Of a DNA stretch of 54,297 nt, positions 14,917 through 23,222 are shown one piece after another; position 1 is the stretch's first letter, and each line of letters starts with the position of its first letter. The stretch covers positions 1 through 54,297 of the forward strand of contig JAITVY010000003.1 of NCBI GenBank assembly GCA_031285565.1, given 5' to 3'. The notes below the pieces were generated by a model. The model was not told the DNA's origin and searched no databases. It worked only from the letters and a program-made list of their open reading frames with translations. Source of the stretch: Tannerella sp. Lineage in GTDB: Bacteria; Bacteroidota; Bacteroidia; Bacteroidales; Tannerellaceae. Both the position numbers and the translations under genes were made by a program.

Positions 14917-16035
14917 ATGGCAAAATTTACAATTTCAAAAAACGAACTTTTTAATCAGCTGAAACTGGCTGGTAAGATTATTTCATCAAAACCGGCAAAT
15001 CCGATTATGTCATCTTTTCTTTTTGAGGTAAAACATGGAAAATTATATATATCAGCAGCCGACATCTTAGGAAGGATTAATCTGTATTCTGAATGTATAA
15101 CCGGTGATGATGTGTGTGTTTGTATAGAATCTTCTATGATAATGAATGCATTGAAAGAACTGCCTGAACAACCGGTAACAATTGAAATAAATAGGGACAC
15201 ATTAGGGATTATGGTCCAATATAACGGCGGCAAATTTGAAATGATAGGCCAGAAGCCGGAGCTATTTCCCGTACCAAAAGAAATAACAGATCCGGAAACA
15301 TTTGAAATATCATTATCTAAATTTATTGAAGGAATAAACGCAGTTCTTTTTTGTGCTGCAAATGATGAGTTGCATCCATCCATGAATGGTGTATACATTG
15401 AGATTACGGATGAAGGAATAAATTTTATTGCTACTGATGGCTCCCGGATGGGAATCTTTAAATATGCAACCACAGGTCTTTCCAGACAATCCTTTATCCT
15501 TCCGGTAAAAACTGCAACTATTTTGAAATCTATTCTGACAAATGACGAAAGTAGCATATTGATAAGTTCAGGAAGTAATAATGTGTCATTCAAAATTAAT
15601 GATATTGAGATCATCTCCGTACTACAGGAAGGTAGATTTCCGAATTATCGCGCCGTGATACCGGTAGATAACCATATAAATGCAACGGTTAACACAACCT
15701 CATTAAAATCCGCTACATCCCGTGTAGGTATATTTGCAAGTCAATCCAGCAACCTTGTTGTTTTTGACTTTAAAGACGAAGTGATAGAAGCGTCTGCAAA
15801 AGACCTTGATTATAGTACCAGTGCCAAAGAAATATTAAATAGTATTGTTTACTCCGGGGCAGATATAAGCATAGGATTTAAGAGTACGCATATACATGAA
15901 ATACTATCCCATATCACAAGTGAAAACTGCCTGTTGCTCATGTCTGAACCATTCAGGGTGACGCTTATTAAACCAGAGGAAGTTTCTGATGGTTGCGAAA
16001 TAACCTATTTACAAATGCCGATGACTGTTAATTGA
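14917..16035 (+). CDS. dnaN: DNA polymerase III beta subunit (sliding clamp)
   Basis: A 372-residue protein of full clamp length with three similar domains. Recognisable points are the start MAKFTISKNELFNQL, SFLFEV, the second-domain motif ATDGSRMG, the third-domain motif RFPNYRAVIP and the C-terminal strand TYLQMPM. It should form a ring dimer that tethers polymerase to DNA. Few phages carry their own clamp. Here it lies between two DNA methyltransferase genes, and since no phage DNA polymerase is visible in the window it probably recruits host polymerase III or the phage modifying enzymes. Confidence 0.92.
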   Translation: MAKFTISKNELFNQLKLAGKIISSKPANPIMSSFLFEVKHGKLYISAADILGRINLYSECITGDDVCVCIESSMIMNALKELPEQPVTIEINRDTLGIMVQYNGGKFEMIGQKPELFPVPKEITDPETFEISLSKFIEGINAVLFCAANDELHPSMNGVYIEITDEGINFIATDGSRMGIFKYATTGLSRQSFILPVKTATILKSILTNDESSILISSGSNNVSFKINDIEIISVLQEGRFPNYRAVIPVDNHINATVNTTSLKSATSRVGIFASQSSNLVVFDFKDEVIEASAKDLDYSTSAKEILNSIVYSGADISIGFKSTHIHEILSHITSENCLLLMSEPFRVTLIKPEEVSDGCEITYLQMPMTVN

Positions 16036-16041
16036 TCAGAT

Positions 16042-17451
16042 ATGAAAAATAGTTATTTGACAATTACGGATCAGTTCTGCGGTGCCGGAGGATCATCTCA
16101 GGGAGCCCGGAAGCTTTCGCGTAAAATGGGTGGAGGCTTAGAAATAAAGCTTGCTATGAATCATTGGAAGCTTGCAATTGAAACCCATAACACAAACTTT
16201 CCGGAAGCCGATCATGATTGTGCAGATGTACAAGCTGTTGATCCGAGAAGATATCAAAGCACAGATATTCTTATTACATCCCCTGAATGTACCAACCACT
16301 CATTAGCCAAAGGGGTAAAAAGAAAATATCAGCAGACACAAACCCTTTTCGGGGATTTAACAATTGACCCGTCGGCAGAAAGGTCTCGTGCTACCATGTG
16401 GGATGTTCCCCGGTTTGCTGAAATACACAATTATAATCTTATAATAGTCGAAAATGTGGTTGAGGCCCGACAATGGATAATGTGGGATGCATGGTTACAT
16501 GCTATGCACAACCTTGGATATCTTCACAAATGCATATACCTGAATTCCATGCATGCACTTCCTACGCCACAAAGCAGGGACCGGATGTATGTTGTATTCT
16601 GGAAAAAAGGAAATAAGACCCCTGACCTTGAATTCCGTCCGAAAGCATATTGTCAATGTTGTAGTAAGGAAATAGAATCTATCCAATCATGGAAGGATCA
16701 CCGGAAAAAATATGGTAAATACCGGACCCAATATGTTTATTGTTGCCCTATGTGTAGTAATATAGTTGAGCCTTATTATTATGCCGCATTCAATATTATT
16801 GATTGGTCAATCCCCGGAAAACGGATTGGTGATCGTAAAAAACCACTGGCAGCAAATACAATGAAACGGATTGAATATGGACTAAAGCGTCATGAAGATT
16901 CAAGTTTTATAATTTACACAGACCATTCAAGTCTATTAGACCGCTCTTCCGGAATAAGTGGCTCAATGTATACACAAGCTACAAGACAGGTTGCAGCTCT
17001 GGTTACTAAGGGAAGCTATGGGGGAGACATTTTACCTTTAAGTGATCCATTTATTACTATTAACCGTGGACAATCAAAAACAAGGAATATAGATGATCCA
17101 TTAAGCACATTAACATCAAATATAACGAATGGGGTCGTATCAACAGAGGCCGTTAATGCATTTTTGAGTTATTACTACGGGAAATCACAATCATCAGGCA
17201 TTTATAATGCTGTTAATACCGTACCTACAAAAGACCGTATAGCACTTGTAATGACATCTCCTGATAACATAGATATTAATGATTGTACTTACAGGATGAT
17301 TCTACCGAAAGAAGTTCAGGCGGCAATGGCTTTTGAAAAAGACTATATTGTATGTGGGAGCGGAAAAGATAAAGTCCGGCAATTAGGAAATGCTGTTACC
17401 CCTCCGGCTATGGAGTGGTTACTCGAAAGAGGTATAGAAACATTTAATTAA
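16042..17451 (+). CDS. C5-cytosine DNA methyltransferase with zinc-ribbon insert
   Basis: This 469-residue enzyme carries motif I (DQFCGAGGSSQG, residues 10-21), motif IV SPECTNHS with the catalytic Cys83, motif VI ENV (137-139), motif VIII QSRDRMYVV and motif X GNAVTPPAMEWL. Motif IV has Glu where the usual Pro-Pro-Cys or Pro-Cys-Gln would put Pro. Between VIII and the target-recognition part lies an insert with C204xCC and CCxxC (234-238), a probable zinc ribbon. It should methylate cytosine C5 in phage DNA, probably to evade restriction. It lies 6 bp after dnaN. No matching restriction endonuclease is visible, so it is probably a solitary methylase. Confidence 0.88.
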   Translation: MKNSYLTITDQFCGAGGSSQGARKLSRKMGGGLEIKLAMNHWKLAIETHNTNFPEADHDCADVQAVDPRRYQSTDILITSPECTNHSLAKGVKRKYQQTQTLFGDLTIDPSAERSRATMWDVPRFAEIHNYNLIIVENVVEARQWIMWDAWLHAMHNLGYLHKCIYLNSMHALPTPQSRDRMYVVFWKKGNKTPDLEFRPKAYCQCCSKEIESIQSWKDHRKKYGKYRTQYVYCCPMCSNIVEPYYYAAFNIIDWSIPGKRIGDRKKPLAANTMKRIEYGLKRHEDSSFIIYTDHSSLLDRSSGISGSMYTQATRQVAALVTKGSYGGDILPLSDPFITINRGQSKTRNIDDPLSTLTSNITNGVVSTEAVNAFLSYYYGKSQSSGIYNAVNTVPTKDRIALVMTSPDNIDINDCTYRMILPKEVQAAMAFEKDYIVCGSGKDKVRQLGNAVTPPAMEWLLERGIETFN

Positions 17452-17459
17452 AAAAAACT

Positions 17460-17639
17460 ATGGGAAACGAACAATCATATAAAGGTTTTACAATTCGCTA
17501 TGCTATTATCATAGACGGTAAGAATGCATATGCTGGACTTGTAGCCAACAAGAAGGGGATTAAAATAGAATCACCGGAATTGTATAAAAATAACTATGCG
17601 GCTATTTGTCGTGTAATTGACGGATTCAATATTGCTTGA
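17460..17639 (+). CDS. Small hypothetical protein
   Basis: A 59-residue protein starting MGNEQSYKGFTIRYA and ending DGFNIA. The fold is probably alpha/beta. It follows the cytosine methylase by 8 bp and ends 2 bp before the replication gene start. No family recognised. Confidence 0.6.
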   Translation: MGNEQSYKGFTIRYAIIIDGKNAYAGLVANKKGIKIESPELYKNNYAAICRVIDGFNIA

Positions 17640-17641
17640 TT

Positions 17642-18535
17642 ATGGCAAAGGAAGCGTTCTATTTTCCGCATGATTGCAATGCTCGTAATGATGAAAAACT
17701 TATCTCTGTACGAATGAAGTATGGAGCACAAGGATATGGCGTTTATTTTATGATATTAGAGCGGCTAATGGAGAGTACAGATCACATTCTTGTCAAAGAT
17801 TATAACGTGATAGCCTTTGATGTGCGTGTCGACAGCTCCATAGTGAAAGAAATTGTTGAAAATTTTGGGTTATTTGTCTTTGCCGAAGATGGTAAGTACT
17901 TCTACTCCGAGAGTTTCAATCGTCGCCTAAAGCCATTCGATAATCTGCGCGAACAAAGACGTCAGGCAGGAATAAAATCAGCTGAAAAAAGAGCAGAATT
18001 GAGCAACCGTTCAACGACCGTTCAACGACCGTTGGCAGAAAATCCAACAAAGGAGAGTAAAGTAAAGAATAGTAAAGAAAAAAAAGAAAAACTACCTAAA
18101 GGTAGTGAAAAGAAAAGTGATTTAGGGAAACCGGAGGCTGAAGTAAAAAAAGCCGAACAGGCAAATAAACTTGCCGCAGCTAAAGCTGCTACTAAAAAAC
18201 GACAAGAAGATTTTTACAATTCTTTGATTCCTTATGTCGAAAGATATGGCCCGGAGATGGTTCGTAACTTTTTTGACTATTGGTCAGAAATGAACAAATC
18301 AGAAACTAAAATGAAATTTGAGTTAAACAAAACCTGGGAAGTAGCTAAAAGACTTGCGACCTGGGCTAAAAATAATTTCGATCATGAACGAAGAAATCCA
18401 AATATTAGCAACAATCGATCAAACAAGGGGGGTATTGCCACCCGAACTAATGCCCAGGACGCCAGAACAAGCCTTGAGCATCTTGGGGAGTTGTGCGATG
18501 CCATACTACAACAGCCTTCATCCCCTGAAACTTGA
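17642..18535 (+). CDS. DUF4373 (Lin1244/Lin1753-like) replication protein
   Basis: I start it at ATG 17642 (MAKEAFYFPHDCNARND); the reading frame also opens with a TTG six bases earlier. The first 100 residues match the winged-helix DUF4373 domain: YFPHD, DEKLISVRMKYGAQGYGVYFMILERL. A low-complexity, Lys/Glu/Ala-rich linker (about 110-190) leads to a C-terminal helical domain (about 190-260; YGPEMVRNFFDYWSE) seen in phage replication initiators and helicase loaders. It probably recognises the phage origin. The linker region of the gene carries 11-bp iteron-like repeats. Its 3' end overlaps the next gene by 152 bp. Confidence 0.75.
   Translation: MAKEAFYFPHDCNARNDEKLISVRMKYGAQGYGVYFMILERLMESTDHILVKDYNVIAFDVRVDSSIVKEIVENFGLFVFAEDGKYFYSESFNRRLKPFDNLREQRRQAGIKSAEKRAELSNRSTTVQRPLAENPTKESKVKNSKEKKEKLPKGSEKKSDLGKPEAEVKKAEQANKLAAAKAATKKRQEDFYNSLIPYVERYGPEMVRNFFDYWSEMNKSETKMKFELNKTWEVAKRLATWAKNNFDHERRNPNISNNRSNKGGIATRTNAQDARTSLEHLGELCDAILQQPSSPET
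18007..18033. repeat. Iteron-like 11-bp repeats in the replication gene
   Basis: The unit CCGTTCAACGA occurs at 18007-18017 and 18018-18028, and a third copy breaks off after CCGTT (18029-18033). Eleven-base spacing puts the copies on one face of the helix. Origins inside initiator genes are known (lambda O), so this is a candidate replication origin; the array is short and could be coincidental. Confidence 0.4.
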
Positions 18536-18977
18536 AGATATAGAGAAATCTCCTTCATGTTCCATTGCCGTAATGCGGAGGGAATTTGGAATCATGAAAG
18601 TTCAGGCCTTTGTCGGAAAGATGATAATTGATGTGGCAATGTTTTTTAACGTTGGAAAAATGATCAATGAGGTCCAGGTGGCAAGTGTGGCAAATTTGAT
18701 CATAGAGGAATATTATTTTCTTAAACCGGATGACTTTAAGCTTTGCTTTAATCGTGCAAAGAAAGGAAAATACGGAAAGGTTTATGACCGGATCGATGGG
18801 CAGGTGATATTTGATTGGTTAAATACTTATGTTGAAGAAAGGATGATGTTTTTCGACGATGAAGGAATGCTTAATCATGACAAAAATAAGCATGGTAAAG
18901 GTATAACTAATACTATTGAGGACCTATGCACAACATGTCCGGAACATTTGAAGCTATTCAAAACGATTAAAGAATGA
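18384..18977 (+). CDS. DUF6633-like protein
   Basis: I start it at ATG 18384 (MNEEIQIL; 197 residues), which already makes it overlap the replication gene by 152 bp. The segment ANLIIEEYYFLKPDDFKLCFNRAKKGKYGKVYDRIDGQVIFDWLN, quoted in pieces (EEYYFLKPDD, FNRAKKGKYG, YDRIDG), matches a family I know from Bacteroidota phages and conjugative elements, usually beside replication proteins. It is probably a replication accessory; its action is not known to me. The next gene starts 4 bp before its stop. Confidence 0.65.
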   Translation: MNEEIQILATIDQTRGVLPPELMPRTPEQALSILGSCAMPYYNSLHPLKLEDIEKSPSCSIAVMRREFGIMKVQAFVGKMIIDVAMFFNVGKMINEVQVASVANLIIEEYYFLKPDDFKLCFNRAKKGKYGKVYDRIDGQVIFDWLNTYVEERMMFFDDEGMLNHDKNKHGKGITNTIEDLCTTCPEHLKLFKTIKE

Positions 18978-19912
18978 CACTCTATATGATAGACACAAAG
19001 AAGATAATGTCAATGTTGCAAAAATCCCAAATGCTTGCGGAAATATACAATTGTAAATTAAATCTGGGCTTCTCAGGTGGAAAAGATAGTGTTGTTTTAA
19101 AATACTTTGCAGACTACCATAACATTGATTATGTCGCGAATTTCAATAACACACAAATTGAGCAATACAAGGGGATGCTTAAATTTATCAAGACAAACTA
19201 CCCAGATGTAATAATCATTCATCCGGAAAAGAAAAATAGTTTCTTTGAGTTGATGAAAAAGAAAGGAATTCCATCATTATTTCGTCGATGGTGTTGTGAA
19301 TCTCTAAAACACAGTAATCCAAAACTTTCAGAATACAAAGTAAATGTCATGGGAGTTCGGGGAGAGGAAAGTATAGCGAGATTTGAACGTGGAGAAATAT
19401 CCGTATTTGGAAAATCAAAACGATCAGAAAGAAAACTTGATGCACTAAAGAAAACATTTGAAAGTAATGATAGCATAATTAAATGCGAAGGCAGAAAAGA
19501 TAAAGTAAATATATATCCAATTTTCGATTTAACAGAAAAAGAAGTATATGAGATAATAAAGGTTGAGAACTTAACTATACCTGATATTTACTATAGTGGA
19601 TGTGGAAGATTAGGATGTGCCTTTTGTCCATTTGCATCACCTTCAGAAAACTACCAAACAATCAAATCAAATCCTTCTATCGCCAAGATGTGGATAAGAA
19701 TTCTTTCAAATGAATATTTTCTGAAAAAGCGTCAGCGAAATGTAATCGGAAAAACAGACGGAACCGGACTATTTTTCTTGTATATAAACAAAATGATGAT
19801 GTATAAAAAAACATTCAATAAGGGATTGATGTATCTAAACGAAAAAGATATGTATGGGAAAACTGGCCTTGAATTGTTTGAGGAATATTTAAAAGAACAT
19901 AATGTAATATGA
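18974..19912 (+). CDS. PAPS-reductase-like PP-loop protein with Fe-S cysteines
   Basis: A 312-residue adenine-nucleotide alpha-hydrolase-like protein. The PP-loop SGGKDS is at residues 34-39. Then come RRWCCESLK (Cys107-Cys108), GVRGEES (127-133), YPIFDLTEKEV and GCGRLGCAFCPF (Cys210, 215, 218). The CC plus CxxxxCxxC set resembles the 4Fe-4S ligands of APS reductases and of DndC, which activates DNA for phosphorothioation. No DndA, B, D or E is present, so phosphorothioation as such is not supported. It overlaps the radical SAM gene start by 4 bp, so the two enzymes are probably made together. I infer a sulfur-related or adenylating step on a nucleic acid or nucleotide. Confidence 0.8.
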   Translation: MTLYMIDTKKIMSMLQKSQMLAEIYNCKLNLGFSGGKDSVVLKYFADYHNIDYVANFNNTQIEQYKGMLKFIKTNYPDVIIIHPEKKNSFFELMKKKGIPSLFRRWCCESLKHSNPKLSEYKVNVMGVRGEESIARFERGEISVFGKSKRSERKLDALKKTFESNDSIIKCEGRKDKVNIYPIFDLTEKEVYEIIKVENLTIPDIYYSGCGRLGCAFCPFASPSENYQTIKSNPSIAKMWIRILSNEYFLKKRQRNVIGKTDGTGLFFLYINKMMMYKKTFNKGLMYLNEKDMYGKTGLELFEEYLKEHNVI

Positions 19913-20829
19913 AAATAGGACTTATTGACATAGACGGACATAATTTCTCGAATATTGCATTGATGAAAATATCAACCTATCACAAAAAGCAAGGTCATAG
20001 GGTTGAATGGGTAAATTATTTTGAAGAATATGACAAAGTGTATATGTCAAAAATATTTACTTTTTCGCCGGAACCGGAATTTCATATACGGTCAAAGGAG
20101 ATCATAAAAGGAGGTACCGGATATGATGTAAGATCGTGGCTTCCGGATTGTATCGAAAATTCCTCCCCTGATTATTCTATTTATCCGGAATGTGATTACT
20201 CTGTTGTATTCTTTTCGCGGGGATGTATTCGCAATTGCCCATTTTGCATTGTAATAAAAAAAGAAGGATATATAAAACCGGTTCGAATAATCAGCCTAAA
20301 TACAACCGGAAAGCATATAGAGGTATTGGATAATAATTTCTTTGCAAACCCATTGTGGAGGGACGCAGTTGAATTTTTGAATGAAACAAATCAATATGTA
20401 AACCTACATGGAGTGGATGTTAGAATAATGAACAGAGAGCAGGCTATTGCTTTAAACTCAATGAAACTAAAAGGATCATCAATTCATATAGCTTGGGATA
20501 ATCCGAAAGATAATATCGTACCCCAATTAAATGAGATGCTCAAATACGTTAAGAGATATAAGATAACATGTTATGTCTTAATCGGATATTGGAGCACTCC
20601 AGAGCAGGATTATGAACGAGTGATGAAATTAAAAGAGTTGGGAATTAATCCGTTCGTTCAGCCATATCGTGACTTTGAAAATAAAAGAATCCCAACGGAT
20701 TACGAACGCAAATTTGCGAGATGGGTAAACAAAAAGGAATTATTTAATTCATGCACATGGAAAGAATATGATTCCTCAATTCGGAAGATTAATCAGGAAG
20801 ACAAGAGACAATTACAATTATTCAAATAA
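19909..20829 (+). CDS. Radical SAM enzyme with B12-binding-like N-terminus
   Basis: This 306-residue protein has the radical SAM cluster motif GCIRNCPFC with Cys106, Cys110 and Cys113 in CxxxCxxC spacing. The first 50 residues (GLIDIDGHNFSNIALMKIS, YHKKQGHRVEWV) look like the nucleotide-fold start of B12-binding radical SAM proteins, although the canonical DxHxxG of the cobalamin site is not clear. After the cluster it continues with an alpha/beta barrel (SIHIAWDN, YVLIGYW). It should cleave SAM to a 5'-deoxyadenosyl radical. The partner is almost certainly the PAPS-reductase-like protein encoded immediately upstream. The substrate is unknown; phage DNA or a nucleotide is an inference. Confidence 0.82.
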   Translation: MKIGLIDIDGHNFSNIALMKISTYHKKQGHRVEWVNYFEEYDKVYMSKIFTFSPEPEFHIRSKEIIKGGTGYDVRSWLPDCIENSSPDYSIYPECDYSVVFFSRGCIRNCPFCIVIKKEGYIKPVRIISLNTTGKHIEVLDNNFFANPLWRDAVEFLNETNQYVNLHGVDVRIMNREQAIALNSMKLKGSSIHIAWDNPKDNIVPQLNEMLKYVKRYKITCYVLIGYWSTPEQDYERVMKLKELGINPFVQPYRDFENKRIPTDYERKFARWVNKKELFNSCTWKEYDSSIRKINQEDKRQLQLFK

Positions 20830-20840
20830 AACAAACGACT

Positions 20841-21053
20841 ATGAAAAAAGTATTAACAATCAAAGTAGAAGTGGATGTGGAGCATCCCGAAAGACAAGAA
20901 TGGAGCATACAAAATCATTTTGTTGAGAACGAAATGGATGATGCTATATCACAGATTTTAGATTTTACAAATCGAAAATATAGAAATTGTTCAGGAGTAT
21001 CTGCAAGTGGAGCAACAAAATATACTGTCTCTGTAAAAAATATTAAATCATGA
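20841..21053 (+). CDS. Small hypothetical protein
   Basis: A 70-residue protein starting MKKVLTIKVEVDVEHPE with an alternating beta pattern, an acidic helix and a final strand (YTVSVKNIKS). It sits between the radical SAM and ASCH genes and its stop overlaps the ASCH start, so it may belong to the same pathway. Family unknown. Confidence 0.55.
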   Translation: MKKVLTIKVEVDVEHPERQEWSIQNHFVENEMDDAISQILDFTNRKYRNCSGVSASGATKYTVSVKNIKS

Positions 21054-21697
21054 AAGTACTATCAGTCAAACAGCCCTGGGCATATCTATTGTGCGCCAGA
21101 ATAAAGCCAATTGAGAACCGGACATGGAAGCTTCCGGAGAAGTATAAAGGAGAAAGAGTTTTGATTCATGCGAGCGGATCGGGAGGCTCTAAATTTAATA
21201 TAAACCTTACAGATGATCAGATGGAGGCTGCTTTTAGATCTATATCTGAAGAATGTTTATTAAATACAATGAGTTTTGGCGCTATCATTGGATCAGTAGT
21301 ATTTACCGATTGTGTACAAAATCACACATCGATATGGGCAGAGAAAGATTGTTACAATTGGGTAGTTGAAGATGTTGAGTTATTTGAAAAGCCTATTTTA
21401 AATGTGAAGGGAAAATTGTCTTTTTGGGACTATCCTTCAGTCAAAGGCAGATGTCCTGAATTTCAAGCTTTCGGTGCAAGATATCCAGACGCAAGATGTA
21501 TTGCTGGTTACCTGTGGGATATGGATAGTGATGATGGCAACGGAAATTTTACCATTGTTGGAGATGTTCCATGTCCATTTTGCAACACTAATGAATGGCT
21601 TGAAAATGAATGGTTCCTTCATGGCGGAATAACAGTGGAAAGCGGGATAGAGTACATCAATCAGTTAATTGATATGTTTGGTAAAAAGATACAATAA
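21050..21697 (+). CDS. ASCH-domain protein with C-terminal CxxC extension
   Basis: Residues 1 to about 140 form an ASCH domain: SVKQPWAYLLCARIKPIENRTW, given in parts as SVKQPWA and IENRTW, then LIHASG and GAIIGSVVFTDC. ASCH domains bind RNA or nucleosides; one member, YqfB, hydrolyses N4-acetylcytidine. The remaining 75 residues are an unusual extension with CPFCNTNEW. It follows the PAPS-reductase-like and radical SAM genes with one small gene between, which suggests a role in making, reading or removing a modified base. Confidence 0.8.
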   Translation: MKVLSVKQPWAYLLCARIKPIENRTWKLPEKYKGERVLIHASGSGGSKFNINLTDDQMEAAFRSISEECLLNTMSFGAIIGSVVFTDCVQNHTSIWAEKDCYNWVVEDVELFEKPILNVKGKLSFWDYPSVKGRCPEFQAFGARYPDARCIAGYLWDMDSDDGNGNFTIVGDVPCPFCNTNEWLENEWFLHGGITVESGIEYINQLIDMFGKKIQ

Positions 21698-21750
21698 TCC
21701 TGTAAAATTATATACTTAAAAATACAACTTTAGCACAAAATTATATAGTC

Positions 21751-21837
21751 ATGAGTTTAGGAACACCACAACATATTCAATACCTGCAATTCGTAGATTG
21801 CAGAAAGAGAACAAAGAAATCCGTCAAGGATAGATAG
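21751..21837 (+). CDS. Possible 28-residue leader or small ORF
   Basis: In the 152-bp gap after the ASCH gene there is an ATG with an A/T-rich leader (MSLGTPQHIQYLQFVDCRK) ending TAG at 21837. It is too short to judge by composition. It could be a real small protein, a leader, or chance. Confidence 0.25.
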   Translation: MSLGTPQHIQYLQFVDCRKRTKKSVKDR

Positions 21838-21849
21838 GGCCATCATCCT

Positions 21850-22116
21850 ATGCCGGAAAATGTAGATGATTTGGTATACTTCATGCTTGATAATAGTAGT
21901 ATAACAGAGCACGACAATGAAAGATCGTTTCAAAAGGTATGCAATGCTGTAATGCTAATTTGCAAACAATTATGCCCCGGACAGTGGTGTACGAGAAGTC
22001 ATTGCAAAAATTACGGAATACGATACGCATACCATTGTCAGAAAACAAGACCTTCCGTCTGTAAAGAGTATAAGAAATACATTGAAAAGAAAAAGGAGAG
22101 GGAAAATAAGTCATGA
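21850..22116 (+). CDS. Small Cys-rich protein
   Basis: An 88-residue protein with six Cys and several His in the second half (CKQLCPGQWCTRSHCKNYG, HCQKTRPSVC), suggesting a bound zinc, and a Lys/Glu-rich end. It overlaps the VRR-NUC gene start by 4 bp, so the two may act together. Confidence 0.6.
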   Translation: MPENVDDLVYFMLDNSSITEHDNERSFQKVCNAVMLICKQLCPGQWCTRSHCKNYGIRYAYHCQKTRPSVCKEYKKYIEKKKERENKS

Positions 22117-22586
22117 CTGAACAAACCTGCATAACCTGTTCCCGTAAAACAGTATCCGTTATCAAAACAGATGCCGGGCCGATATGCTATAACTGTTATG
22201 CCGATAAAAAGAATCCACCAAAAACAAAACATAAACGCGATAACCCGGAGGCACGTATGCAGGAAGAGTTCTTCAATAACATACCGTTGTTTTTTCCTAA
22301 GCTTCCGGACAAGCTTCTTTATGCAGTTCCGAATGGAGGAAGCAGAAATAAGATTGAAGCGGCCAATCTAAAACGTCAAGGAGTAAAGGCCGGAGTCTCG
22401 GATGTCATTCTTCAGATACCGAAGAAAGGATACGCAAGTTTATGTATGGAATTCAAAACGCCAAAAGGTAAGCAATCGGATGAGCAGAAAGAATATCAAC
22501 GCCAGGTAGAGATGGTTGGAAATAAATATGTCATTGTCCGATCCGTTAGTCAGGCAATAAAAGTCATGAAGGAGTATTTGGAGTAA
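22113..22586 (+). CDS. VRR-NUC domain nuclease
   Basis: This 157-residue protein begins with a CxxC...CxxC zinc-ribbon-like element (CITC, CYNC; residues about 5-29). The rest is a stand-alone VRR-NUC fold of the kind common in phages: AVPNGGSRNKIEAANLKRQG, GVSDVIL (catalytic Asp) and CMEFKTPKGKQS (catalytic Glu and Lys), then EQKEYQRQV. It should cleave branched or structured DNA, serving as a resolvase-type or repair nuclease late in replication. Confidence 0.82.
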   Translation: MTEQTCITCSRKTVSVIKTDAGPICYNCYADKKNPPKTKHKRDNPEARMQEEFFNNIPLFFPKLPDKLLYAVPNGGSRNKIEAANLKRQGVKAGVSDVILQIPKKGYASLCMEFKTPKGKQSDEQKEYQRQVEMVGNKYVIVRSVSQAIKVMKEYLE

Positions 22587-22614
22587 AATAGTATAACACA
22601 TAAAATAATTAAAT

Positions 22615-22785
22615 ATGGAACTTATTGAATTTATATTTTCGAGCTTTTGGGTATTTGTAGGGTTTGCAATTCTATTATCCATTGTAATGAGTTCAATTGT
22701 AGCTATTGTAGAGTGTATTTGCAGACCTTTTAAATTAAAGAGTCTTAATAAATTGATTAATAAAATTGAAGAAAAAAAATCATGA
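22615..22785 (+). CDS. Small membrane protein
   Basis: A 56-residue protein starting MELIEFIFSSFWVFVG with one long hydrophobic segment (about residues 5-36) and a basic cytoplasmic tail ending EEKKS. Its TGA overlaps the ATG of the YopX-like gene (ATGA), a strong sign that it is translated. Confidence 0.6.
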   Translation: MELIEFIFSSFWVFVGFAILLSIVMSSIVAIVECICRPFKLKSLNKLINKIEEKKS

Positions 22786-23222
22786 ACAGAGAGATTTTAT
22801 TTAGAGCTAAAGCGCTCGATAGTGGTAAATGGAAAATCGGATCACTCGTTACAAGAAAGTATGGTCGTAGCCCGAAGATATATTTAGAAATACCAGGCCA
22901 ACGAGGAGTCAATTATGATGATGTAGATGCAAATACGGTAGGCCAATTCACCGGATTAAATGACAAAAACGGAGTGAAGATATTTGAGGGGGATATTGTA
23001 TCCATAAAGATGTTAGATGTAGATAGGTGTGGACGATTTATGCTCAAAACAAACCTTCCAAATAGCCTCAATGCAAGGGTAGAATACTCCTGTAGGCACG
23101 GTAAATACAAATTGTTATTTGTGGAAAATGCAGCCGGACTGATATCATGTGATATTGGATATAGCGGAGAAGAATTTGAGGTAGTGGGTAATATTTACGA
23201 TAATCAAGAACTTTTAAAATGA
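22782..23222 (+). CDS. YopX-family protein
   Basis: A 146-residue protein with the YopX signature: REILFRAKALDSGKWKIGSL at the start, then TVGQFTGLNDKNGVKIFEGDIV, and the end FEVVGNIYDNQELL. Function of the family is unknown; it is frequent in phage and conjugative-element early operons. It overlaps both neighbours by 4 bp. Confidence 0.82.
   Translation: MNREILFRAKALDSGKWKIGSLVTRKYGRSPKIYLEIPGQRGVNYDDVDANTVGQFTGLNDKNGVKIFEGDIVSIKMLDVDRCGRFMLKTNLPNSLNARVEYSCRHGKYKLLFVENAAGLISCDIGYSGEEFEVVGNIYDNQELLK

Noticed and set aside
16042..17451. A restriction-modification system with the cytosine methylase
   Set aside because: No restriction endonuclease gene is recognisable next to it; the nearby VRR-NUC and RecE-like nucleases fit recombination roles.
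18974..20829. A complete Dnd phosphorothioation system
   Set aside because: Only a DndC-like PP-loop protein is present; DndA, DndB, DndD and DndE equivalents are absent.
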